A stretch of DNA of 64,000 nt from assembly GCA_049323455.1 (NCBI GenBank), contig JBMONF010000038.1, positions 124,001-188,000 of the forward strand, read 5' to 3'. The position numbers and the translations under genes are program-made. This DNA is from Hypericibacter sp049323455. Lineage in GTDB: Bacteria; Pseudomonadota; Alphaproteobacteria; Dongiales; Dongiaceae. Under the pieces are notes generated by a model. The model was not told the origin of the DNA. It did not search any database and saw only the letters and a list, made by a program, of their open reading frames with translations. Each line of letters starts with the position of its first letter. The stretch's first letter is position 1. Shown here one piece after another: positions 37,985 to 46,280 of the stretch.

Positions 37985-39516
37985 GCGAAGCCGCTGCCGG
38001 GCTGTCTGCCGTGGGCGCGGCCGATCCCAAGGCGCCGGCGCCGATCCGCCCCGGTCATGCCATCTCCGATCCAGAGCTCGGGCCCCGCAGCCCGTCGGCG
38101 GTCGGGCATGGCATGAGCCACCGCTTCAAGGAGAACGCGGCGCTGGCGCTGGCCGACGCCAAGCTGCAGGAGGCGCTGGCCGAGATGCGTTCGAGCTTCC
38201 GCGGCCGGCATCAGGCGGCGGCCCGGGCCTTGCCCGAGTTCGAGGCGCTGCGCGACCACGCCAAGGCGGTCAAGCAGCACACGCTCGCCAACCTCGACTA
38301 TTACCTCGAGCGCTTCGAGGCCAAGGTGAAGGAGGCGGGCGGCCAGGTGCATTGGTGCGCCGACGCGGCCGAGGCCCGCAAGGTCGTTCTCGCCATCTGC
38401 CGGCGCGCCCGTGCGCGCACGGTGACCAAGGGCAAGACCATGGTGGGCGAGGAGATCGCCATCAACGCCCATCTCGAGGCCCACGGCATCGTGCCGGTCG
38501 AGACCGATCTCGGCGAATACATCATCCAGCTTCGCGGCGAGACGCCGAGCCACATCATCGCGCCCGCGATCCATGTCAGCAAAGACGGCGTGGCCGACAC
38601 CTTCCGCGCGCACCACGCCGATCTCGACCCGGAGCGGCCCTTGGGCGAGATCACGGCGATGCTGGCCGAGGCGAGGGGGCGCCTCAGGGCCAGGTTCCTC
38701 GCCGCCGACGTCGGCATCACCGGCGCCAACTTCCTGATCGCCGAGACGGGCTCGAGCGTGATCGTCACCAACGAGGGCAATGGCGACCTCACGCAGATCA
38801 TGCCGCGCGTCCATATCGTGCTGGCCGGCATCGAGAAGGTGGTGCCCACGCTCGAGGACGCGACCGCGATCCTCAGGATCCTGGCGCGTTCCGCCACGGG
38901 CCAGGAGATGTCCGTCTACACCACCGTCTCGACCGGCCCGCGCCGGGCGCAGGATCCGGACGGGCCGGCGGAATACCATGTCGTGCTGCTCGACAACGGC
39001 CGCAGCGCCGTGCTCGGCACCGAGTTCGAGGAGGTGCTGCGCTGCATCCGCTGCGGCGCCTGCATGGACCATTGCCCCGTCTATCACGCGATCGGCGGCC
39101 ACGCCTATGGCTCGGTCTATCCGGGCCCGATCGGCGCGGTGCTGACGCCGGCGCTCTTCGGGCTCGAGACGGCCGCGGACCTGCCCAACGCCTCCACGCT
39201 CTGCGGGCGCTGCGAGAGCGTCTGCCCGATGCGCATCCCTCTGCCCAAGATGCTGCGGCGCTGGCGCGAATTGAGCTTCGAGCGCCACCTGCCGCCGGCG
39301 CGCGAGCGCTGGGCGCTCAAGGCCTGGGCTTGGCTCGCGCAGCGGCCGCGGCTCTACCGTCTGGCCACGGGTCTGGCGGCCCGCCTTCTGAGGCGGCCCG
39401 CCACCGGCCGCATCCGCCGTCTGCCGCTCGGCGCCGGCTGGACCCGGACCCGGGATTTTCCCGCACCCGCCGGCCGCACCTTCCAGGAGCAGTGGCGCCG
39501 CCAGCAGCGAGGCTGA
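37981..39516 (+). CDS. lutB: LutB/YkgF-type iron-sulfur protein
   Basis: The product is 511 residues. The LUD domain spans about 90-300 and a ferredoxin-like pair follows (CIRCGACMDHCPVY and CGRCESVCPMRIPL), giving two cluster-binding CxxCxxC sets. It is the electron-transfer core of the LutABC lactate-oxidising complex. It is coupled to lutA by four bases, but lutC does not follow directly: 305 bp of repeats and a DUF1036 gene intervene. Confidence 0.93.
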   Translation: MSEAAAGLSAVGAADPKAPAPIRPGHAISDPELGPRSPSAVGHGMSHRFKENAALALADAKLQEALAEMRSSFRGRHQAAARALPEFEALRDHAKAVKQHTLANLDYYLERFEAKVKEAGGQVHWCADAAEARKVVLAICRRARARTVTKGKTMVGEEIAINAHLEAHGIVPVETDLGEYIIQLRGETPSHIIAPAIHVSKDGVADTFRAHHADLDPERPLGEITAMLAEARGRLRARFLAADVGITGANFLIAETGSSVIVTNEGNGDLTQIMPRVHIVLAGIEKVVPTLEDATAILRILARSATGQEMSVYTTVSTGPRRAQDPDGPAEYHVVLLDNGRSAVLGTEFEEVLRCIRCGACMDHCPVYHAIGGHAYGSVYPGPIGAVLTPALFGLETAADLPNASTLCGRCESVCPMRIPLPKMLRRWRELSFERHLPPARERWALKAWAWLAQRPRLYRLATGLAARLLRRPATGRIRRLPLGAGWTRTRDFPAPAGRTFQEQWRRQQRG

Positions 39517-39577
39517 GACAGACCCCCCTCAACCGAGAAGGAACCGGCCCCCGCCGGCCCCGCAAGGCCTCGCCGCT

Positions 39578-39729
39578 CTCTAGGGCATTTTCTGTTTGGT
39601 CGGAGCCATCCTCCTCGTCGTCCCCGCGCAAGCGGGGACCCAGGGCAACCACTCGCCACTTGCCCCTAGGTTCCCGCTTGCGCGGGAACGACGGCGGTTG
39701 TGATTCCAACCAAACGAAATCTGCTCTAG
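39578..39729. repeat. Nested palindromes: family A inside a CTAGAGCA-type element
   Basis: The 305-bp gap 39517-39821 holds no gene. The outer arms are CTCTAGGGCATTTTCTGTTTGGT (39578-39600) and, inverted, CTAGAGCAGATTTCGTTTGGT (39709-39729 reversed). Inside is a complete family A element, 39616-39693, from CGTCGTCCCCGCGC to GCGCGGGAACGACG. The nesting looks like insertion of one repeat into another. CTAGAGCA arms recur at 57055-57106. Confidence 0.8.
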
Positions 39730-39821
39730 CGATCGGCGAGGAGATTGTGCTCGGGCCGGCATTTGACGAAAATCGGGGCGGATGGGCGCTTCGGGCGAAG
39801 CGTGCGGGGGGAGATCGAACG

Positions 39822-40241
39822 ATGACGGGTGTGATGCGCCTACTGGGGCTGGCGTTCGCGGCCGCAGTGGTCCTGTTCGCGGCGACGCCGGCACAGGCCG
39901 ACTATCAGGTTTGCAACAAGAGCTCCTACAAGGTCTATGTGGCGTTCGGCTATTGGGACGCGAGCAAGAACGCCTGGACCTCGGAGGGCTGGTGGACCCT
40001 CGAGAAGGGCGACTGCGCCACGGTCTACCAGGCGAATTTGGACCAGAAGAAATATTACGTCTATGCGGAGTCGGTCGACCGTGACTATGTCTGGGACGGC
40101 GACTATCCGTTTTGCGCATCGGACGACGAGTTCACCATTTCCGGCGACACGGATTGCAAGTCGCGCGGCTATTACGCCATCAGCTTCTTCGAGGTCGATG
40201 TGGGCGACAATCGCGACTGGACCACGGATCTGACCGACTGA
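39822..40241 (+). CDS. DUF1036 domain-containing secreted protein
   Basis: The product is 139 residues. A signal peptide with hydrophobic core GLAFAAAVVLFAA ends in AQA-D, so the product is likely periplasmic. The mature part (YQVCNKSSYKVYVAFGYWD, then WWTLEKGDCATVY, YVYAESVDRDYVW and FCASDDEFTISGD) matches DUF1036, cysteine-containing and aromatic-rich, of unknown function. It sits on the same strand between lutB and lutC and ends at a hairpin, so it looks like an independent unit. Confidence 0.87.
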   Translation: MTGVMRLLGLAFAAAVVLFAATPAQADYQVCNKSSYKVYVAFGYWDASKNAWTSEGWWTLEKGDCATVYQANLDQKKYYVYAESVDRDYVWDGDYPFCASDDEFTISGDTDCKSRGYYAISFFEVDVGDNRDWTTDLTD

Positions 40242-40252
40242 CCGATCGAAAC

Positions 40253-40284
40253 GGGGTGGCCGTGCAGGCAGCGGCCGCCCCTTT
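40253..40284 (+). terminator. Probable intrinsic terminator after the DUF1036 gene
   Basis: GGGGTGGCCG (40253-40262) pairs with CGGCCGCCCC (40272-40281) with one G-T wobble and a 9-base loop, followed by TTT. It lies 12 bp after the stop codon. Confidence 0.55.
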
Positions 40285-40355
40285 CCGCTCTTGAGCGCGG
40301 CGCGATCGGGCGGCAAGCTGGCCCGCATTCGCCACCACCGACAAGAACGACTGCC

Positions 40356-41051
40356 ATGGCTGATGCGCGCGCCGAGATCCTGGGCCGGTTGCGCCGCGCC
40401 CTGAAGCGCGGGCCGCTCGACGCCACCGCGGCATCCGGCATCGAGCGGCGCCTGAAAGCCCATGCGCCCGGGCCGATCCCGGCGCGCACCCGGCTCGATC
40501 GGGAGGGGCTGGTCAGGCTCTTCACCGACAAGCTCCAGGGCGTGGCCGGGACGGTCGAACGGCTGGGCCGGCTCGACGAAGTGCCGTCGGCGGTCGCGCG
40601 CTATCTGGCGCGCCACAACCTGCCGGCCGCGCTCAGGCTTGCCCCCTCGCCGATGCTGGCGCAGCTCGACTGGACCAAGGAGCCGCTCTTGCAGCTCTCC
40701 GCCGGCCCCAGCGACGGCAGCGACTTGGTCTCCCTCACGCCCGCCTTCGCCGGCATCGCCGAGACCGGGACGTTGATGCTGATCTCGGGCCCCGAGACGC
40801 CGACCACGCTCAATTTCCTGCCCGACGACCATATCGTGGTGCTGCCGCTCTCGCGCCTGGTCGGCCCCTTCGAGGAGGCCTGGGCGCGCCTGCGGGCCGC
40901 AGCCGGCGAAGAGGCGCTGCCGCGCACGGTCAATCTCGTCACCGGGCCCTCGCGCAGTGCCGATATCGGGCTGGTGCCGCAGCTGGGCGCGCACGGGCCG
41001 CGCCGGCTGCATGTGCTGCTGGTCGATGACGACACGCAAGCCCAGCGCTGA
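40356..41051 (+). CDS. lutC: LUD domain protein, LutC/YkgG type
   Basis: The product is 231 residues. It is the third subunit of the lactate-utilisation complex. GIAETGTLMLISGPETPTTLNFLPDDHIVVL is the family's signature, and TGPSRSADIGLVPQLGAHGPRRLHVLLV is the usual C-terminus. The start ATG at 40356 follows the terminator hairpin by about 70 bp. The 3' end overlaps the smr start by 26 bp. Confidence 0.92.
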   Translation: MADARAEILGRLRRALKRGPLDATAASGIERRLKAHAPGPIPARTRLDREGLVRLFTDKLQGVAGTVERLGRLDEVPSAVARYLARHNLPAALRLAPSPMLAQLDWTKEPLLQLSAGPSDGSDLVSLTPAFAGIAETGTLMLISGPETPTTLNFLPDDHIVVLPLSRLVGPFEEAWARLRAAAGEEALPRTVNLVTGPSRSADIGLVPQLGAHGPRRLHVLLVDDDTQAQR

Positions 41052-41604
41052 GGAGCAGGAGCTTTTTCGTGCGGCGATGCGGGGCGCCAAGCCGCTCGCG
41101 CGCAAGAAAGGCGCCTCAACCTCTGTCGTCGCCCCCGCGAAAGCGGGGGCCCAAGCGTCAGCTAACCAGGGTGGCGGCCCCATGGATTCTCGCTTTCGCG
41201 AGAATGACAAAGACAAAGGCGGCGCCCGTGCACCGGCACCGCCGGCGCCGCGCCCGCTCGAGGCCGGCCGCATCGCCGATCTCGACAAGCGCACGGCCGA
41301 GCGCTTCAAGCGCGGCGAGATGGCGATCGAGGCCAAGATCGATCTGCATGGCTTGACCCAGGCCGAGGCGCACGACCGGCTGCAAGCCTTCCTCGCCCAG
41401 GCGGCCGCGGCGGGCAAACGCTGCGTGCTGGTCATCACGGGCAAAGGGGCCGGGGGCTGGGGCGTGTTGCGCGAATCGGTGCCGCGCTGGCTGAACGAGC
41501 CGGCCTTGCGCCGCCATCTCTTGGCCTTCTCGGGCGCGCAGGCCCGCCATGGCGGTGCCGGCGCCCTCTATGTCCTGCTCAAGCGCAAGCGGGCGGCACC
41601 GTGA
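41026..41604 (+). CDS. Smr domain-containing protein
   Basis: The product is 192 residues. The C-terminal Smr domain (IDLHGLTQAEAHDRLQAFL, then LVITGKGAGGWGVLRESVPRWL and GALYVLLKR) is linked to nucleic-acid cleavage or ribosome rescue in MutS2/SmrB relatives. Residues about 34-61 (VVAPAKAGAQ ... DSRFREND) are encoded by a family A repeat inserted in frame between a short N-terminus and the Smr domain. The ATG at 41026 lies inside the lutC end. The stop overlaps the next gene's GTG (GTGA). Confidence 0.88.
   Translation: MTTRKPSAEEQELFRAAMRGAKPLARKKGASTSVVAPAKAGAQASANQGGGPMDSRFRENDKDKGGARAPAPPAPRPLEAGRIADLDKRTAERFKRGEMAIEAKIDLHGLTQAEAHDRLQAFLAQAAAAGKRCVLVITGKGAGGWGVLRESVPRWLNEPALRRHLLAFSGAQARHGGAGALYVLLKRKRAAP
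41125..41208. repeat. Palindromic repeat, family A, inside smr
   Basis: This 84-bp copy runs GTCGTCGCCCCCGCG to GAGAATGAC, with hairpins GCCCCCGC/GCGGGGGC and TTCTCGC/GCGAGAA. It is read through in frame in the smr gene and so contributes about 28 residues. Confidence 0.85.
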
Positions 41605-41951
41605 CGCCCTTCGGCCGGCGCTTACGCGAGCTCAGGGCCCAGCGCAAGCTCGCGCTCAAACACATGGCGGCGGCGCTCAAGGTGAGCCCGGCCTATCTCT
41701 CGGCGCTCGAGCATGGCCACCGCGGCAAGCCCTCCTCGGGGCTGGTGCAGCAGATCTCGGCCTATTTCAACCTCGCCTGGGACGACGTGGACGAGCTGAA
41801 GCGCCTGGCCGAGCTGTCCGACCCGCGCGTCACCATCGACACCTCCGGACTGTCGCCCGAGGCGACCGAGCTGGCGAACCGGCTGGCGGAACGCATTCGC
41901 GATCTCGATCCGGCGACGATCGCGGAGATCAGAAGGAAGCTGGAAGAATGA
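41601..41951 (+). CDS. Helix-turn-helix (XRE family) regulator
   Basis: The product is 116 residues starting at GTG 41601, which overlaps the smr stop. The HTH is RRLRELRAQRKLALKHMAAALKVSPAYLSALEHGHRGKPS, with the recognition helix around residues 28-38. A short C-terminal helical part follows (LSPEATELANRLAERIRDLDPATIAEIRRKLEE). The regulated gene is unknown; neighbouring lut genes are possible targets only by position. Confidence 0.88.
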   Translation: MTPFGRRLRELRAQRKLALKHMAAALKVSPAYLSALEHGHRGKPSSGLVQQISAYFNLAWDDVDELKRLAELSDPRVTIDTSGLSPEATELANRLAERIRDLDPATIAEIRRKLEE

Positions 41952-42000
41952 CAGGCGAAGGGCGCCGTTGGCGCTTCGCACGGGAGCCATCGCTCAGAGA

Positions 42001-42194
42001 GGTTCACCCTCTCCGCCCGCGAAGCGGGAGGAGAGGGTTGCGCAGGGTTGGTCGGAGCGAAGCGGAGACCTACCCGAAGCTGGGAGAGGTGGGTTTCTCT
42101 GTCGAGCGCACCCTCTCCCAGCTTCGGCTAAGGCTCGACTTCGTCTCGCCTAAGCCTTCGCAGCCCTCTCCCTCACTTTCGTGAGGGAGAGGGG
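42001..42194. repeat. Palindromic repeat, family B (CCCTCTCC type)
   Basis: This region of about 194 bp has hairpins ACCCTCTCCGCCCGC/GCGGGAGGAGAGGGT-like, GAAGCTGGGAGAGG/CCTCTCCCAGCTTC-like and CCCTCTCCCTCAC/GTGAGGGAGAGGG. It ends 11 bp before the hslU stop and may double as an hslU and htH-gene terminator. The CCCTCTCC hairpin recurs at 55118-55219. Confidence 0.7.
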
Positions 42195-42204
42195 ACAAGC
42201 GCTC

Positions 42205-43554
42205 TCACAGAATGAACTTGCTCAGATCCGCGTTCTTGGCGAGCGGCGCCAGGCGGTCGCGCACATAGCCCGCGTCGATCCTGAGCTTGGCGCCGGCATG
42301 GTCGGGGGCGGTGAAGCTGATCTCCTCGAGCACGCGCTCCATCACAGTGTGGAGGCGCCGCGCGCCGATGTTCTCGACCGAGGCGTTGATCTCGGCGGCG
42401 AGGTCGGCCAGCGCGTCGATGCCGTCCTCGGTGAAGTCGAGCTCGACCTCCTCGGTCTTGAGCAGCGCCTTGTACTGCTTGATCAGGCTCGTCTCGGGCT
42501 CGACCAGGATGCGCTTGAAATCGTCGCGCGTGAGCGCCTTGAGCTCGACGCGGATCGGCAGGCGGCCCTGCAGCTCGGGCAGCAGGTCCGAGGGCTTGGC
42601 CAGATGGAAGGCGCCCGACGCGATGAACAGGATGTGGTCGGTGCGCACGGCCCCGTGCTTGGTCGAGACCGTGGTGCCCTCGATCAGCGGCAAGAGGTCG
42701 CGCTGCACGCCCTCGCGGCTGACGTCGGCGCCGACGCGCTCCGAGCGCGCCGAGATCTTGTCGATCTCGTCGAGGAACACGATGCCGTTCTGCTCGACCG
42801 CCTGGATCGCCTCGCCCACGACCTTCTCCTGGTCGAGCAGCTTGTCGCTCTCCTCGGCCATCAGCACCTCGTAGGATTCGGCCACGCTCAGCCGGCGCGT
42901 CTTGGAGCGCCCGCCGAAGGCCTGGCCCAGCATGTCGCCCAGATTGATCATGCCGAGCTGCGCGCCCGGCATGCCCGGAATCTCGAAGGTCGGCAACCCG
43001 CCCGAATCCTTGACCTTGATCTCGATCTCGCGCTCGTTGAGCTCGCCCGCGCGCAGCATGCGGCGGAACTTGGCGCGCGTCTCGGCCGAGGCGCCCTCGC
43101 CCACCAGCGCGTCGAGCACCCGCTCCTCGGCCAGGATCTCGGCCTTGGCCGAGACGTCGCGGCGCAGGCGCTCCTTGGTCATGCCGATGGCGATCTCGAC
43201 CAGATCGCGCACGATCTGCTCGACGTCGCGCCCGACATAGCCGACCTCGGTGAACTTGGTGGCCTCCACTTTCAGGAAGGGCGCCTGCGCCAGCTTGGCG
43301 AGCCGGCGCGCGATCTCGGTCTTGCCCACGCCGGTGGGCCCGATCATCAGGATGTTCTTGGGCAGCACCTCCTCGCGCAGATCGGGCGGGAGCTGCTGGC
43401 GGCGCCAGCGGTTCCGGAGCGCGATCGCGACCGCGCGCTTGGCCTCCTGCTGGCCGACGATGTAGCGGTCGAGCTCGGAGACGATCTCGCGCGGGCTGAA
43501 ACTGCCCGCGGTGGCGGCGGGGTCCGGCTTGCGGGCCGGCTGCGGCGCGTTCAT
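42205..43554 (-). CDS. hslU: ATP-dependent protease ATPase subunit HslU
   Basis: The product is 449 residues. It is a hexameric AAA+ unfoldase feeding HslV. SPREIVSELDRYIVGQ opens the family. Walker A IGPTGVGKTEIARRLA is at about residues 72-87, and Walker B GIVFLDEIDKI and the sensor-2 arginine region toward GARRLHTVMERVLEEISF follow. The C-terminus ends in KNADLSKFIL, the tail that docks on HslV. The start overlaps the hslV stop (ATGA), so both subunits are co-translated. Confidence 0.97.
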   Translation of the reverse strand: MNAPQPARKPDPAATAGSFSPREIVSELDRYIVGQQEAKRAVAIALRNRWRRQQLPPDLREEVLPKNILMIGPTGVGKTEIARRLAKLAQAPFLKVEATKFTEVGYVGRDVEQIVRDLVEIAIGMTKERLRRDVSAKAEILAEERVLDALVGEGASAETRAKFRRMLRAGELNEREIEIKVKDSGGLPTFEIPGMPGAQLGMINLGDMLGQAFGGRSKTRRLSVAESYEVLMAEESDKLLDQEKVVGEAIQAVEQNGIVFLDEIDKISARSERVGADVSREGVQRDLLPLIEGTTVSTKHGAVRTDHILFIASGAFHLAKPSDLLPELQGRLPIRVELKALTRDDFKRILVEPETSLIKQYKALLKTEEVELDFTEDGIDALADLAAEINASVENIGARRLHTVMERVLEEISFTAPDHAGAKLRIDAGYVRDRLAPLAKNADLSKFIL

Positions 43555-44114
43555 AGGCGCTCCAGCGTGACGTTGCGGTTGGTATAGACGCAGATGTCGG
43601 CGGCGATCTCCATGGCCCGGCGCGCGATCGCCTCGGCCGTGAGCTCCGGCCGGTCGTAAAGCGCCCGCGCGGCGGCGAGCGCGAAGGAGCCGCCCGAGCC
43701 GATGCCGATGAGGCCGTCCTCGGGCTCGAGCACGTCGCCATTGCCGGAGAGCACCAGGCTCACGCTCTTGTCGGCCACCGCCATCATCGCCTCGAGCCGA
43801 CGCAGGTAACGATCGGTGCGCCAGTCCTTGGCAAGCTCGACGCAGGCGCGCGCGAGCTGGCCCGGATATTGCTCGAGCTTGGCCTCGAGCCGCTCGAAGA
43901 GGGTGAGCGCATCGGCGGTGGCGCCGGCAAAGCCGGCGATCACGCCGCCCTGGCCCAGCCTTCGCACCTTCTTCGCGTTCGATTTCATGACGGTGTTGCC
44001 GAAGCTGACCTGGCCGTCGCCGGCCACCACCACCTCGCTGCCCTTGCGCACCGAGAGGATGGTCGTGCCGTGCCAGATCAAGCTCGAAGAGGAAGAGATG
44101 TTGTCGGGGGACAT
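43551..44114 (-). CDS. hslV: ATP-dependent protease peptidase subunit HslV
   Basis: The product is 187 residues. It is a proteasome-beta-like N-terminal threonine peptidase. An N-terminal extension of about 16 residues, rich in serine and ending in LIWHG, precedes T17-T18 (HGTTILSVRKG); cleavage there would expose the catalytic threonine. AGDGQVSFGNTVMKSNAKKVRRL and GNGDVLEPEDGLIGIGSGG are core motifs. The ATG at 44114 is the likely start; the frame extends 19 codons further. Confidence 0.96.
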   Translation of the reverse strand: MSPDNISSSSSLIWHGTTILSVRKGSEVVVAGDGQVSFGNTVMKSNAKKVRRLGQGGVIAGFAGATADALTLFERLEAKLEQYPGQLARACVELAKDWRTDRYLRRLEAMMAVADKSVSLVLSGNGDVLEPEDGLIGIGSGGSFALAAARALYDRPELTAEAIARRAMEIAADICVYTNRNVTLERL

Positions 44115-44450
44115 GGCGCTCAAATAGGCGATGGCGGGGCGCCTCGCAAGGCGAGCCTGCAGGGCGGGCATCCGCTGCTGTTCCGTAGGGCCTTTGTGGA
44201 CAAGCCGGGGGACGGCCGCCGGAATTCCCGGGATGGAGTGATATTACCGTGTTTTGCCAATGAGTTGACGGAGCAGGCCGTTGGGGATAAGGCGGTGGGT
44301 TCGTAAGCTCTCAGCGGGGGCGGTTTTGGCGCTTGGGGGCGGTGCCGGCCCTTGCTAGGTTGCGAAGCCAAGGCGCCGGCGCGCTCTTCTGCCCGATCGG
44401 GCGACGAGACGCCGTCCCCCGCGCTTTGAAGCGAAGGCTCGAACCGACCC
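44115..44450. other. Divergent hslV / dCTP-deaminase spacer with DnaA-box-like motifs
   Basis: There is no gene in these 336 bases. It holds TGTGGACAA (44195-44203), the complement of the TTGTCCACA in the candidate origin, and TGGGGATAA (44282-44290), one mismatch from a DnaA box on the other strand. An AT-richer patch lies at about 44237-44270. It may simply be a promoter region. Confidence 0.3.
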
Positions 44451-45605
44451 ATGGCCCTGTTCCCGGTGCAGCCGGCGGAGGCGGGCAGCAAGCCCGCCTA
44501 CTCGACCGGCATCCTGCCCTATCAGGCGATCCGCGAGCTCGTGCGCGAACGCGAGATCGACGCGCTCGTGGAGATCACCGAGGACCAGCTCCAGCCGGCG
44601 AGCCTCGATCTGCGGCTGGGCGCCACCGCCTATCGCATCCCCGCCTCCTTCCTGCCGGGCCCCGAAGCGAGCGTCATGGAGAAGCTCGAGAGCTTCGGCA
44701 TGTATCCGGTCGACTTGAGCGAAGGCGCCGTGCTGGAGCGGGGTTGCGTCTATATCGTGCCGCTCCTGGAGCATGTGGCGCTGGGCTCCAGGCTCTCGGC
44801 CTTCGCCAACCCCAAGAGCTCGACCGGGCGCCTCGACATCTTCACGCGCCTCATCGTCGATCGCGCCACCGCCTTCGATCGCGTCGAGCCCGGCTATCGC
44901 GGGCCGCTCTATGCCGAGATCGCGCCCAAGACCTTCTCGGTGCTGGTGCGCCAGGGCTCGCGGCTGAACCAGCTTCGCCTGCGCCGCGGCTCGCCGCCCA
45001 CCAGCGGGGCGGCACTCAAGCGGCTGCACGAGCAGGTGCCGCTGGTGGACACGCCCGAGCGCGTCACGCTCAGGGAGGACAATCTGGGCCTGACGCTCGA
45101 TCTGGCCGGCGATCCCGAAACGGGGCTCGTGGGCTTTCGCGCCAAGAAACACACCGACGTCATCGATATCGACCGCAAGGACGCCTACGACCCGCGCGAC
45201 TTCTGGGATCCGCTCTATACGCCGAAGCGCGGGCGCGGCATCGTCCTCAACCCGGACGATTTCTACATCCTCGCCACCAAGGAGGGCGTGACGGTGCCGC
45301 CCGACCACGCGGCCGAGATGGTGCCTTACGACACCATGGTGGGCGAGTTCCGCGTGCATTATGCCGGCTTCTTCGATCCGGGCTTCGGCTATCACGCGGC
45401 CGCGAAGGGGCCGGGCGGCACCAAGGCGGTGCTCGAGGTGCGCTCGCACGAGGTGCCGTTCCTGCTCGAGCACGAGCAGATCGTGGGCTGGCTGCGCTAC
45501 GAGCGGCTGATGGTGGCACCCGAGAAGCTCTATGGCCGCGACCTCGGCTCGCACTATCAGAACCAGGGCCTGACCCTCGCCAAGCACTTCAAGCCCTGGC
45601 GGTGA
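44451..45605 (+). CDS. dCTP deaminase, double-domain alphaproteobacterial type
   Basis: The product is 384 residues, about twice the usual Dcd. The N-terminal half carries ASLDLRLGATAYRI and FANPKSSTGRLDIFTRLI, the trimeric dUTPase-like fold with the active-site serine/arginine loop. The C-terminal half repeats the fold (VLNPDDFYILATKEGVTVPPDHAAEM, then GEFRVHYAGFFDPGFGYH). It should deaminate dCTP to dUTP for thymidylate synthesis. It stands alone on the plus strand, facing hslUV. Confidence 0.9.
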   Translation: MALFPVQPAEAGSKPAYSTGILPYQAIRELVREREIDALVEITEDQLQPASLDLRLGATAYRIPASFLPGPEASVMEKLESFGMYPVDLSEGAVLERGCVYIVPLLEHVALGSRLSAFANPKSSTGRLDIFTRLIVDRATAFDRVEPGYRGPLYAEIAPKTFSVLVRQGSRLNQLRLRRGSPPTSGAALKRLHEQVPLVDTPERVTLREDNLGLTLDLAGDPETGLVGFRAKKHTDVIDIDRKDAYDPRDFWDPLYTPKRGRGIVLNPDDFYILATKEGVTVPPDHAAEMVPYDTMVGEFRVHYAGFFDPGFGYHAAAKGPGGTKAVLEVRSHEVPFLLEHEQIVGWLRYERLMVAPEKLYGRDLGSHYQNQGLTLAKHFKPWR

Positions 45606-45658
45606 CTTCGACTTCTGCTCCGTCGTCTCGGCTCTCCGCTGTCAGCCCCACCCTCGGT

Positions 45659-45752
45659 CGTCGTCCCGGAAACGGCGATAGCCGTTATCCGGGACCCAAG
45701 CCTGACGCGCCCGGATGGCTGCCCCATGGATCCTCGCTTTCGCGAGGGTGAC
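45659..45752. repeat. Repeat copy C1, long family A form
   Basis: This 94-bp copy starts CGTCGTCCCGGAAACGGC, with hairpin CCCGGAAACGGC/GCCGTTATCCGGG, then CCATGGATCCTCGC/GCGAGGGTGACG. It is nearly identical to the copies at 45812 and 46281. The gap 45606-45924 (319 bp) contains only this copy, the next one and unassigned sequence. Confidence 0.9.
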
Positions 45753-45811
45753 GCCGGAGTCGAAGAAGGTGCGGGCTGGAGAAAGGCAGTCAGCGCGGCA
45801 TGCCTCCCACA

Positions 45812-45905
45812 CGTCGTCCCGGAAACGGCGATAGCCGTTATCCGGGACCCAAGCCTGAAGCGCCCGGACGACTGCGCCATGGATCCTCGCTTTCGCGAGG
45901 CTGGC
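45812..45905. repeat. Repeat copy C2
   Basis: This is the second 94-bp copy with the same AACGGCGATAGCCGTTATCC hairpin, ending in CCTCGCTTTCGCGAGG. It lies 19 bp from the stop of the GIY-YIG gene. Confidence 0.9.
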
Positions 45906-45924
45906 GTTCAGGAAGAACGGGTCC

Positions 45925-46215
45925 TCAGCGGGTCAGGCTCGGATAGAGATCGATCCAGTCGGGATTTGCTTTCGTGATGAGGTCGATCTTCCACGACCGC
46001 CGCCACTGCTTGAGATGCTTTCCCCGTTGGATTGTCGTTTCCGGATCGTCATAGGTCTCGAAATACACGAGCTTCTTGACGCCGTATCGTTTCGTGAACC
46101 CCGGCACGACTCCTTCCCTATGCTCGTATACGCGACGGACGATGTCGTTCGTCACGCCGATATAGAGCGTGCCGTTTCGATCGCTGGCGAGGATGTAAAC
46201 GTAGAAACCGGGCAT
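45925..46215 (-). CDS. GIY-YIG nuclease family protein
   Basis: The product is 96 residues, a single-domain GIY-YIG fold of the UPF0213/YhbQ kind. FYVYILASDRNGTLYIGVTNDIVRRVYEHR holds the YVY...YIG pair and the catalytic arginine. ETYDDPETTIQRGKHLKQWRR holds the later glutamate, and it ends with DLYPSL. It lacks any DNA-recognition domain. The gene lies between two near-identical long repeat copies, and a half copy is directly upstream. The function is unknown; repeat-associated nuclease activity is a hypothesis. Confidence 0.9.
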   Translation of the reverse strand: MPGFYVYILASDRNGTLYIGVTNDIVRRVYEHREGVVPGFTKRYGVKKLVYFETYDDPETTIQRGKHLKQWRRSWKIDLITKANPDWIDLYPSLTR

Positions 46216-46224
46216 TCGGCAGCT

Positions 46225-46252
46225 ATGGATCCTCGCTTTCGCGAGGATGACA
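46225..46252. repeat. Half copy of the C repeat, upstream of the GIY-YIG gene
   Basis: ATGGATCCTCGCTTTCGCGAGGATGACA matches the right half of copies C1-C3. It lies 10 bp upstream of the GIY-YIG start codon, in its leader. Confidence 0.75.
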
Positions 46253-46280
46253 ATCTGGGAAATTGACCTTCAGTCTCTTT

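Noticed and set aside
38352..40241. 629-codon frame ending with the DUF1036 protein
   Set aside because: The first 490 codons are a shadow of lutB in another frame; the real gene starts at the signal-peptide ATG at 39822.
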